NCBI GenBank assembly: GCA_965200615.1
Contig: OZ241377.1
Coordinates: 4,588,001 to 4,652,000 of the forward strand
Direction: 5' to 3'
Length of the DNA: 64,000 nt
From: Bin5 sp965200615
GTDB taxonomy: Bacteria; Chloroflexota; Anaerolineae; Caldilineales; Caldilineaceae
Shown here: one piece after another, positions 1 to 8,600 of the stretch
Position numbering within the stretch: position 1 is the stretch's first letter
How the letters are laid out: the number at the start of each line of letters is the position of its first letter
Position numbers and translations under genes: made by a program
Notes under the pieces: model-generated
The model's database searches: none
Told to the model about the DNA's origin: nothing
The model's input: the letters and a program-made list of their open reading frames with translations, nothing else

Positions 1-244
1 CTGTGAGAAGGATGATAGGAATCGAGCTGGTCGCCCGCACTTGGCGGGTAATCTCATAGCCGTCTACGCCCGGCAGCATTACGTCGAGGATGAGCAGGTC
101 CGGCGGATCGGATTCCAGAAGATTCAGAGCGGCCAGCCCATCGTCCACCACAGTAGCGTCGAATCCTTCCCGCACCAGATAAAGTTTGACAACCTCACTA
201 ATGCTGGGTTCGTCGTCAACGACCAGGATTCTGACGCCGGCCAT
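1..244 (-). CDS. Response regulator receiver domain (partial, runs off the left edge)
   Basis: The visible 81 residues are an N-terminal CheY-like receiver domain. They show the acidic pair Asp10-Asp11 in ILVVDDEPS, the phosphoacceptor Asp54 in LLILDVMLPG, and the start of the conserved Thr-containing strand (PIILLT) at the window edge. The start is the ATG at 244, with an AAGGAAG ribosome site about 10 bases upstream. The output domain lies outside the window, so the DNA target and partner kinase are unknown. The gene is divergent from the Spondin_N/LysM gene at 430; the 185 bases between them should hold both promoters. By family it would be a cytoplasmic two-component regulator, probably OmpR-like from the LPG-type loop, which is an inference. 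Confidence 0.9.
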   Translation of the reverse strand, partial: MAGVRILVVDDEPSISEVVKLYLVREGFDATVVDDGLAALNLLESDPPDLLILDVMLPGVDGYEITRQVRATSSIPIILLT

Positions 245-429
245 GGCAGGTGGACTTCCTTACAAAAATGCCGCGGAGAGGTGTTTGCAACGCCAATGGT
301 TAAGAATCCGGTAATCTTTACCCACTGGCAGAACAACTTCCAACTGGTATACTATATGTTGCGGAACATTGCCGATACCATTGTTGCATAACATGTTCAT
401 TTAACCAATCTTAAGGAGGAACATACCCC

Positions 430-1827
430 ATGCAACTGAGAAAACCGCTTTCTTTGATTCTTATAGCGATACTGATGTTCTCAAGCGCGGTTGTCCTGCT
501 TCCCACTGAAACTGCCCTGGCGGAAGAAGGGGATGACAAGATGGACGAAGGAGTTGCCTTCCTGGTACGCATTGAGAACATCTCCGCTGACAGCAACCTG
601 CCTACGCCATTTGCGCCTGGCGTCTGGGTATTGCACAGCGAGCCGGGTCCTCTCTTCATAGAAGGTGAAGCAGATAAGGGATACGGCCTGGAGGCGCTGG
701 CTGAGGACGGCGACCCGTCCGCACTGGCTGAAGCCCTGAACGGCATGGGCCTGCAGGCAGGCGTCTTCAATACGCCGGCCGGCGCCGATGGGCCTGGTGT
801 AGCGTTGCCTGGCAGCGCCGGCATGATGGGAGAGATGCCACCCGGGAGCGCGTATGAGTTTGAGGTAAAGGCCACGCCTGACACGCCCTACCTTTCCTTT
901 GCCACCATGTTCGTGCAGTCCAACGACCTTTTCATCGGGCCGGGAGAGGCGGGCATAGCCCTCTTCGATATGGACGGGATGGCGATGGAAGGGATGCAGG
1001 ACGTAACCGCGGAAATACAGCTGTGGGATGCGGGCACCGAGGCCAATGAGGAGCCGGGCGTAGGCGGCGAACAGGCGCCACGACAGTCCGGACCCAACAT
1101 GGGGGCCCCTGAGATCGACGGCACCGTTCATGTCGTAGATGACGGCTACACCTACCCTGAAGTCTCCGCTCTCGTTAGGGTCACCATCGACAAGGCGATG
1201 ATGATAGAAGCGGGCATGGAGAAGGACGACGAGATGATGTCCGACAAGGATGACAAGATGATGTCGGACAAAGACGGTATGATGGGCGAGATCATGTTGA
1301 TGGAAGAAGGGGACACGCCTTATACCGTAGCGGCAGGTGACACGCTCGGAACTATCTCCCGGCGCGCCTACGGCGCCAGCAAGTACTGGGAGGTGATTTG
1401 CAGCGCAAACGGGTTGGCGAACTGCAATTTCATCCATGTCGGTGATGAGCTGATGCTCCCATCGCATGTCGACGCCATGGCCAAGATGGACATGATGATG
1501 GGCGAAAAAGATGGCATGATGGGTGAGAAGGACGAGATGATGTCCGACAAAGACGGCATGATGATGGGAGACATCATGTTGATGGAGGATGGAGATACGC
1601 CTTACACGGTGGTGGGCGGAGACACGCTTGGCGGCATTGCCAAGCGCGCCTACGGCAACACCAACTACTGGAAGGCGATCTGCAGCGCTAACGAGTTGGA
1701 GAACTGCGACCGCATCGATATCGGAGACGAGTTGCTGCTGCCCACACAGGCTGAGGCCAAAGATATGATGGACAGCATGATGATGGACGACGGTATGGAT
1801 GCGATGGACAAAAAGGACGATATGTAG
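430..1827 (+). CDS. Secreted protein with Spondin_N-like domain and two LysM domains joined by Asp/Lys/Met-rich linkers
   Basis: This is a 465-aa exported protein. A Sec signal peptide (RKPLSLILIAILMFSSAVV, cut after about TALA) precedes a Spondin_N-like domain (about residues 36-255) recognised by PFAPGVWVLHS, LFIEGE and LEALAEDGDPSALAEAL. Two LysM domains follow at about 295-347 and 388-440, both with GDTPYTV, GDTLG.I, RAYG, YW..IC.AN and a GDEL.LP end; each has two Cys that could pair. Between and after them lie repeats of MMSDKD/MMGEKD type, very rich in Met, Asp and Lys. The start is fixed by AAGGAGGA at 412-419. LysM domains bind peptidoglycan or other GlcNAc polymers, so a cell-surface role is likely; the linker function is unknown (flexible spacer or metal binding). 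A strong hairpin follows the gene. Confidence 0.85.
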   Translation: MQLRKPLSLILIAILMFSSAVVLLPTETALAEEGDDKMDEGVAFLVRIENISADSNLPTPFAPGVWVLHSEPGPLFIEGEADKGYGLEALAEDGDPSALAEALNGMGLQAGVFNTPAGADGPGVALPGSAGMMGEMPPGSAYEFEVKATPDTPYLSFATMFVQSNDLFIGPGEAGIALFDMDGMAMEGMQDVTAEIQLWDAGTEANEEPGVGGEQAPRQSGPNMGAPEIDGTVHVVDDGYTYPEVSALVRVTIDKAMMIEAGMEKDDEMMSDKDDKMMSDKDGMMGEIMLMEEGDTPYTVAAGDTLGTISRRAYGASKYWEVICSANGLANCNFIHVGDELMLPSHVDAMAKMDMMMGEKDGMMGEKDEMMSDKDGMMMGDIMLMEDGDTPYTVVGGDTLGGIAKRAYGNTNYWKAICSANELENCDRIDIGDELLLPTQAEAKDMMDSMMMDDGMDAMDKKDDM

Positions 1828-1858
1828 GAAATGAGGGTCACCTGACCCAGGGCGGAGT

Positions 1859-1885
1859 ACGGAGGCGCGCAGTGCGCGCCTCCGT
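1859..1885 (+). terminator. Strong hairpin after the LysM gene
   Basis: A 12-bp perfect inverted repeat with stem GGAGGCGCGC and loop AGT is followed by a short GTTTGC tract. It sits 31 bases after the LysM stop and just before the thioredoxin-like gene, so it is probably an intrinsic terminator separating the two. It also overlaps the TTG at 1886 nearly edge to edge, which makes the ATG at 1907 the better start for the next gene. Confidence 0.7.
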
Positions 1886-1906
1886 TTGCACATAAAAGAT
1901 ACTGAG

Positions 1907-2773
1907 ATGATCGTGAAAACTCTTACGAAAGCATTGACCGACAATGGAGTCGGACGGCGTAATCGTCCCGACCCAGGTCACAATTGCGCCGTTCGACTGA
2001 GTTGTAGACGACATCAGGGTGAAAGGCGCTACCGAATCGTTCTACTGACGTTGATCTGTGGGTTGCTACTGGCCGGCTGCGCAATGCCGGAAATGATACC
2101 GACCCAGAGCGACCAGGACAGTCAGAGCGATCAGGGCGCGAAAGTGGAAGCGATTCGAACTCGAGTCGCGGAGGAGCGGGCCGGGCAAGCTTCGGAAAAG
2201 GAAGATGCGATGGCCGACACAAGCGATGGGGCGCAAGGTCAGACTGCTACTGTCGAAAAGTCCGGCGGGGCGTTGGTTCCCGGCCCGACGGCGGAACAGC
2301 TGGAACTTCTGGCCAAATTGCGGCCGCAGGGAGAGGCGCCAGAGCTTCTCAACGAGGTGTGGCTGAACTCGGAGCCGCTGAAGTTGGCGGATTTACGGGG
2401 CAATGTCGTGCTGGTCGAGTTCTGGACCTATGGGTGATACAACTGCGTAAACGTAATTCCCTCGTTGAGGGAATGGCACGAGAAGTACGCGGATGACGGT
2501 TTTGTGATTATCGGCGTTCACACGCCTGAGTTCAGGCACGAACGGGATGTGCAAAACGTCGAGAATTCCCTTACCCGGCTATCGATCCCATTCGCTGTTG
2601 CAATCGACAATGATTGGAAGACGTGGCGCTCCTATAACAATCGCTACTGGCCGGCGATGTACTTCATCGACAAGACCGGACAGATCCGCTACCTTAAGAT
2701 TGGTGAAGGCCAGTACGGATACTCGGAGTCGGTGATTCAGGCGCTGCTGGCCGAACCATACACGACCAACTAA
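1907..2773 (+). CDS. Thioredoxin-like (TlpA/AhpC-TSA fold) lipoprotein with in-frame TGA at the active-site Cys: probable selenoprotein (UxxC)
   Basis: Two collinear open stretches in one frame are separated only by TGA at 2435-2437. Read through, they give about 288 aa: a long basic N-terminus, a hydrophobic lipobox segment (CGLLLAGC), a Gln/Glu/Ala-rich spacer, then a thioredoxin-like domain. The TGA falls in FWTYG-[TGA]-YNC, where homologues of this family have Cys of the redox CxxC motif (FWTYxCxNC or FWTFGCYNC). The sequence continues as VNVIPSLREWHEKY, IIGVHTPEF, YNNRYWPAMYFIDKTG and IRYLKIGEG, all hallmarks of the family. A SECIS-like hairpin begins 15-19 bases past the TGA. It is therefore best read as an extracytoplasmic thiol/selenol oxidoreductase with Sec at residue 177. 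A TGC-to-TGA mutation or base error is the alternative. The exact start is uncertain (ATG 1907 preferred over TTG 1886). Confidence 0.75.
2452..2480 (+). promoter_or_regulatory. Candidate bacterial SECIS element
   Basis: Immediately after the in-frame TGA (2435-2437), ATTCCCTC (2456-2463) pairs perfectly with GAGGGAAT (2467-2474) around a 3-base loop GTT. A lower 3-bp extension CGT (2452-2454) pairs with ACG (2478-2480) across an internal loop. The apical loop begins 26 bases after the TGA and its first base is G. Both points agree with the general bacterial SECIS model: a short stem-loop within the coding region, a G in the first two loop positions, and about 16-37 nt from the UGA to the loop. 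SelB binding is inferred. Confidence 0.65.
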
Positions 2774-2938
2774 TCTGGAGCAGTCGTATTGCGCAAATGC
2801 GGGGGCTTTGACCTGCCTCCGCGTGCGCGCTCTGAACCGGACGCACTCCACTTTGCCTCTTGGGTTCCCGGCAGTTGTGCATCGTGTAAGCCGGCCGCCT
2901 GCCCAGACTCTCCCCTGCGACAGCAAAACCCAGCCGCA

Positions 2939-5137
2939 ATGGAAAATCCTTCAGCTTCAACGCTCAGGACCGGATTCGAGACTGATAAAACAGTTCTCCA
3001 GTCCAATACCTTGTTTTTGAGCGGGCCATTCGGCGCCGGCAAGACGACGGCGGCGATTGAGCGCGTCCTGTGGCTGCTGCGCCAGGAGCGGGTACGGGGC
3101 GACCAGATACTGGTATTGGCGCCACAGCGCAGTCTGGGACAGCCCTACCAGGAGGCGTTACGCAGTTCTGAAGTGTCGGCGGGGACGCTGGTGCAGGTGA
3201 CGACGGCAGCATCTCTTGCCCGTTCGAGTGTAGCGCTATACTGGCCGCTGGCTGCGCGCGAGGCCGGCTTCGCTGAGCCGCACAGAGAGCCGACCTTTCT
3301 CAACCTGGAGACGACGCAGTACCATATGGCCGGTCTCGTGGAGAGAGCGGCCCAACAGGGAGAGTTCGACGCGATCCGTCTGCAGAGGAGTCGCATCGTC
3401 AGCCAGGTGCTGGACAACCTGAACAAAGCGGCGCTGCACGGTTTCAGCTTAGAAGAGGCCTACGGTCGTCTTGAGAGCACCGTCCCGCCTGGCGAGAAGA
3501 TGGTCGCACGGTTGAATGTTTTGCGAACGGGCCGCCGTATCAGCCAGGCGTTCCGGCAGTTGTGTTTGCAGGAATCGCTGGTCGATTACAGCCTGCAGAT
3601 GCAGATCTTTTTGCAGGTGATACTCGAGAACGAGTGGTGCAGGACCCATCTGTTCCGCAGTTTTCGCCATCTGATCTTCGACAATGCCGAGGAGGAGACT
3701 TTCGCGGCGCAGGAACTGGTGCGCCGCTGGCTTCCCCAGTTGGAGAGCGCGCTGATCGTGAACGATGAGGATAGCGGCTACCGGGCCTTTTTGGGCGCGG
3801 ACTCGCGGAATGCTGAACGTATGGCTCGCTACACGGAGAAGCGCATCCGGCTGCGGCGGTCTTACGTTGCGGCGCCCGGTTCCTCTGCGCTGACCGGCCG
3901 AATCAACCGTGCTGTCAGCGGGCAGGTTGTGAATGGCGGGGAGGAGGGAGCGGAAGGCGAATCGGAACTGGGGGACGGCTGGCCGATTGTGTTTCCTGAT
4001 AGTTCACACCGATTCTATCCGCAGATGATCGAGTGGGCTGTAGACCGGATCGAGCATCTGGTCAGAGAAGAGGGGGTGGCGCCGGGCGAGATCGCTGTAC
4101 TGGCGCCCTTTGTGAGCGATGCCCTGCGTTTCAGTTTGCTGTCCAGGTTGGAGGAGAGAGATATTCCTGCCATCAGCCACCGGCCCAGCCGTGCCCTGAA
4201 CGCTGAGCCGGCGGTGCGGACGCTGCTCACGCTGGCCGCGCTCGCGCATCCAATCTGGCAACGGCGGCCGCCGCGATCGGATGTGGCGCTGGCTCTTGAT
4301 AGCGCTATCGCCCCCTTGGATCCTGTGCGGGCGAGTGTGCTGGCGCAGGCGGCATACAGCGACAGGGACGGCACGGACGGAGTGCTGATCGCGTTTGAAG
4401 AATTGCGGGGGGACGTGCAAAAGCGGGTTTCGTTCGCTGCCGGGGAGCTATACGAAAGGCTCCGCAAATGGCTGGCCGTCTACAGGGCGGAAAGCGAGTT
4501 TTCGCCGTTGGACCGATTCTTCGCCCGCATTTTTGGCGAAAAGCTAAGCCAGCCCGGATTTGGATTCCACGAACAGCCGGACGCCGCCCGGATGGCGGAT
4601 CAGCTGACGCGATCGGCGCGCAACTTTCGGTGGGCGATAGGAGGGCGCGCCTTCGCGGTCGACGGCGGCGAGCAGGAAGGCAGTGACGGGGACGGTCCGC
4701 TTTCTCCCCGGCAAGTTGAGACAGGCGGGGCCTACATTGACCTGGTGGAAAGCGGCGCGCTTGGGGCGCTCTATGTGCCGGCGTGGACGGTGGAAGACAG
4801 TGCCGTGTTTATTGCGCCGGCATACACTTTTTTGATGCGGAACCGCGCAGTGGATGTTCAGTTCTGGCTCGACATCGGGGCGGAAGGCTGGGGGCAACGC
4901 ATTCACCAGCCGCTGACCCATCCCTATGTTCTCTCAAGAAACTGGCCGCGAGACAGGAGTTGGGGTGACGCAGACGAGACCCGCAGCCGACAGGAAAGTC
5001 TGAGGCGCCTGTTGATCGGACTCCTGCGACGCACGCGGCGCAGCGTGTACCTGGGTTTGAGTGAATATGGCGAGAGAGGAATGGAGCAGCAGGGGCCTCT
5101 GCTGAAGCTTCTCAATCGTGTCCAGGTACAGGCATGA
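2939..5137 (+). CDS. Divergent superfamily 1 (UvrD-like) helicase/ATPase
   Basis: About 732 aa. A Walker A motif GPFGAGKTT near the N-terminus is followed by helicase-like blocks such as ILVLAPQRSL. HLIFDNAEEET stands where UvrD proteins have the DExx Walker B motif, so the usual DEAQ is replaced by DNAEE. The later regions IAVLAPFVSDALRFSLLSRL and RPSRALNAEPAVRTLL resemble the C-terminal half of UvrD/AddB-type proteins. I chose ATG 2939 because the upstream 50 codons (from a TTG at 2789 with GGAG before it) look unconserved and Cys/Pro-rich; the longer form is possible. No nuclease motif is evident. It may act in DNA repair or be a degenerate ATPase. No operon partner is obvious, although the gene lies close after the thioredoxin-like gene on the same strand. 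Confidence 0.7.
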   Translation: MENPSASTLRTGFETDKTVLQSNTLFLSGPFGAGKTTAAIERVLWLLRQERVRGDQILVLAPQRSLGQPYQEALRSSEVSAGTLVQVTTAASLARSSVALYWPLAAREAGFAEPHREPTFLNLETTQYHMAGLVERAAQQGEFDAIRLQRSRIVSQVLDNLNKAALHGFSLEEAYGRLESTVPPGEKMVARLNVLRTGRRISQAFRQLCLQESLVDYSLQMQIFLQVILENEWCRTHLFRSFRHLIFDNAEEETFAAQELVRRWLPQLESALIVNDEDSGYRAFLGADSRNAERMARYTEKRIRLRRSYVAAPGSSALTGRINRAVSGQVVNGGEEGAEGESELGDGWPIVFPDSSHRFYPQMIEWAVDRIEHLVREEGVAPGEIAVLAPFVSDALRFSLLSRLEERDIPAISHRPSRALNAEPAVRTLLTLAALAHPIWQRRPPRSDVALALDSAIAPLDPVRASVLAQAAYSDRDGTDGVLIAFEELRGDVQKRVSFAAGELYERLRKWLAVYRAESEFSPLDRFFARIFGEKLSQPGFGFHEQPDAARMADQLTRSARNFRWAIGGRAFAVDGGEQEGSDGDGPLSPRQVETGGAYIDLVESGALGALYVPAWTVEDSAVFIAPAYTFLMRNRAVDVQFWLDIGAEGWGQRIHQPLTHPYVLSRNWPRDRSWGDADETRSRQESLRRLLIGLLRRTRRSVYLGLSEYGERGMEQQGPLLKLLNRVQVQA

Positions 5138-5605
5138 GTTCGGCCTTTTCACGGTACAGAAAGCGCTGATTTCGGTGCGCGAACTGGTCGCTGCGGGGAA
5201 TCTGCCCAGCTATTTGCGGAGGTCAGACGCTTTACGCGGATGGAACCGGTCCTGGCAACTTCCGAGGGATGGATGAGGAAGAGGCGGCTCCGGCCTGAGT
5301 ACATTCTGTGAAGCCGGTGGTGACTGCAGCAGAAAACGGTGGAGATGCAGGTCCATCGGGCTTTTTTCGCGGGCTTTTGCCGAAACAGTTCCCCCTGTAT
5401 TACAATGTTTTGACCTTCGTACGTGTGCCTAACCTTCCCCATTTGCACGAGGCATCAGTTGGTCTGCCAAAACACCGACGGAGATTGATGGAACAACAGC
5501 GGGCGCGCAAACCGCAACAATTGTCTCCACAGACAACGACTGTATCCACGAGAGATTCGGGCCAGCGGCCTCCACCCATTTGGAATCTGACCACCTCTGC
5601 GAACC
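5138..5605 (+). other. 468-base spacer with no firm gene
   Basis: I see no convincing gene here. A GTG-initiated 52-codon frame (5118-5276) overlapping the helicase end reads like a helical peptide (FTVQKALISVRELVAAGN) and could be a small protein or a remnant, but it has no clear ribosome site. The rest is expected to hold the promoter of the 1289-aa gene; no strong -35/-10 pair was recognised. Confidence 0.35.
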
Positions 5606-8600
5606 GTGAGTAGCGACTTCATATTTGGTATCCACGATTTTGGCGGCGAAGAGCATATGCGCGCGGCCAGGAAACCGGGCTGGATCGTGTTCAGCGAGGT
5701 GGTGGGTCATGATCCGAACGATCTCACGGGCAAGGATTACAGTTCACTCAGTCGTCAGGGTTTGGGCGTGATCGTTTGCCTGAACAATGGCTACTTTCCC
5801 CAGGGTACGCTGCCGCCGAGCAGCGAGTATGCCAACTTCGCTCACCGCTGCGCCAATTTTGTGGGCGCCAGCAAAGGGTGCAGCTGCTGGGTTATCGGCA
5901 ATGAGATGAACTATGCGATCGGGCGTCCCAGCTTGGCGTCAGCGCTCGATACGCGCAAGCATTTTGGCGACGCGCCGGCCGGCGACCCGACTCTACGGAG
6001 CTTGCCTGATCGGTTCAGCGCACTGCTGAGCGCAAACGACAGAGAGGCGATATTGGATTCAGTGGAAGGTGAGGAGCTGATTACACCTCAACTCTACGCC
6101 AACTGCTACGGAATGTGCCGACAGGCGATCCATGGCCTGGAGGGTCATGAAGGGGACCAGGTGTTGGTGGGCGCGGTGGCGCCATGGAATACCCAAATGG
6201 TCTATCCCGGCAATCCAAGCGGCGACTGGATCAAGTATTTTCAGGACATATTGCTTCAGTGCGGGGCCAGTGGCTGCGACGGAATTACGTTGCATACCTT
6301 TACCCACGGGGCGAATCCTACCCTGATTCTGGATAACAGCAAACTGCCGGGCTTTCCCCAGCATCATTGTCACTTTCAAGCATACCGGGACTTCATGCAT
6401 GCGATCCCGGTCAATATGCGCCAACTGCCCGTATACATAACGGAAACTGATCAAGCCGGACCTTGGGAGAACATGAACCGGGGATGGATTCAGGCTGCCT
6501 ATGCCGAAATCGATCGGTGGAATCGCCAGAACACACAGAAGATTCGGGCGCTGGTGTTGTACCGCTGGCCACAGCTGGACCGCTGGCATATCAAGGGGAA
6601 AGAGGGCGTAATCGAAGATTTTCGAGCGGCGTTACGGCACGACTATCGCTGGAACGTAGAGACTGAACTTGCTCAGCCGGAGCGGCGAATGGAGCGCCAG
6701 CCAGACATTCAGCCGGAGGCGCGCCCGAACCCTCAGCCAGAGAAGCCGGTAGAGCGAGGGCCCACAAGGGTTGTAGAGGAGCGGCAAGAGGTCGAAGTTA
6801 CCGAAGAGATGAGAATGGGCCGCGAGATGGTGTACAGGGTGCAGTGGCTGAAGGGGAAGCCCCCGAGCCCGCTTTACCCAGGCCAGGTCATCAGTTTCCC
6901 GGTGACGGTCCGAAATACGGGTACGATTGCCTGGCCGGCCGGGGGACCCCAACAGGTGTCCCTGGGCTATCACTTTTTCCAGAACCGGCAGGAGCTGCCC
7001 TACCCTGACGGCGCCCCGGTGCTTACGGGACTGCCCAATGACGTGGCGCCGGGCGAAACGGTCACTATTGACGCGCAGATGGTCATTCCCGACCGTCCAG
7101 GCAACTATACGCTTGTCCTGGACCTGATCAGCGGAGGTGAGAACTGGTTCCAGACGATGCAGTCGGACATTCTCACTCGCTGGCTGAGTGTGAGCAAGGC
7201 CCCCCAGACGGCTGACGCCGAGCAGGCAGCTGAACCCGAAGCTGAAACTGTAGAGCAGGAGAGAGTAACGGCTGACCCGGCGCCGCAACCGGAAACGACT
7301 CCCGATCTGCAAGTGAGGGTGGAAGCGCGTTCGTCTTCTGCGCCCCACGGGCCGCCGGTCGTCGATATCGCGTCGTCGTTACCGCGCGGTGAGAATCCAT
7401 TCGCGTTACGCACGCTCGATCAGATCCGGAGGCTGGTGATCTGTCACACAGCCGCGCCGTCGGGGGTGCCGATTCAGACGGTTGCGCAGGCCCATATATC
7501 GCAGGGTTACCCTGGTATCGCCTACCACTACTTCGTGCTGGAATCGGGAGAAATTCTCCAGGTGGCCGAGGTTGAGGCGGTGGTAAACGATGAGGCGGAG
7601 TGGAGCCTGACCGGCGTGAACATCTGCCTGGAGGGAAACTTTGACGAAGCTGTGCCACCCTCGGCCCAACTGACGGCGGCGGCCCAGTTGTGCGCCTGGA
7701 TGCTGCCTCGCTTCCAGCTGACAGCGGAAAGTGTGGTTGGAATGTGCGAGCTGTTGGACACTTCCAGCCCTGGGAACACGTTCGACAACGATCCTGCTTG
7801 GAAGGGAGCGCTCAGCGAGAAGATTATTCAGTTCCTCACCGATTCCCCGCTTTCGCCGCCGGCGGAGGGAGTAGATGAGGAGACGCCGGGAGCGCCGGGC
7901 GACAGCCTTGCAGTGACTGAGCCGGAGAGGATTCCAGCGCCGAAGCCACCTATCGAAGATGTGGTCGAGCGACTGCCGCGCGATCCACAGCGCTTTGTAC
8001 AGCGTGAGGCTGTCGACATCGAGTTTATCGTCATCAACCACACGGCCGCGCCGCCTATCACTCCGCTGCAAACGATTGCGGCGGCGTTCCATCGTCGGCT
8101 GCCCGGGATTCTTTATCAGTTTTTCATTGCCTCCAATGGCGCGATCTACCAGACGCAACCGCTGATGGAGGTGGTTGACGGCCGGGTCCCGTATATTGCG
8201 CGGGCGATAAACATCGGCTTTGCCGGAGAGTTCAGTGATGATATTCCGACTCCAGCACAGATCAAGTCGGGGCGGCAGTTGATCGCATGGCTGATGGAGG
8301 AGTTCCCGCAGTTGACACTGGCAAGTATTCGCGGGGTGAACGAATTCATCAACCACACATCTCCTGGGGAGCAATGGCTGCAAGGGCGGCGTTGGAAGGA
8401 CATTCTTATCAACGCAGTGCGGACGGGAGCCGATCCGACAGCGACGGTTGATGCGACTTCCGGAGGCGAGGCGGACCCCGGCCCGAATAAACAGCCAGCG
8501 GGGGGCATCCGGACGGCGAACGGCCGGATGGAAGCGCTAGGCGGCGAAGATGGGCAGTTGCAAGAGGGCGTGCCGGATGCACAAGAGCAACCAATCCTGC

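Noticed and set aside
481..1944. Long minus-strand open frame opposite the LysM gene, rich in His
   Set aside because: The His-rich text is just the reverse reading of the ATG/GAC-rich Met-Asp repeats. The plus strand has the signal peptide, ribosome site and LysM motifs.
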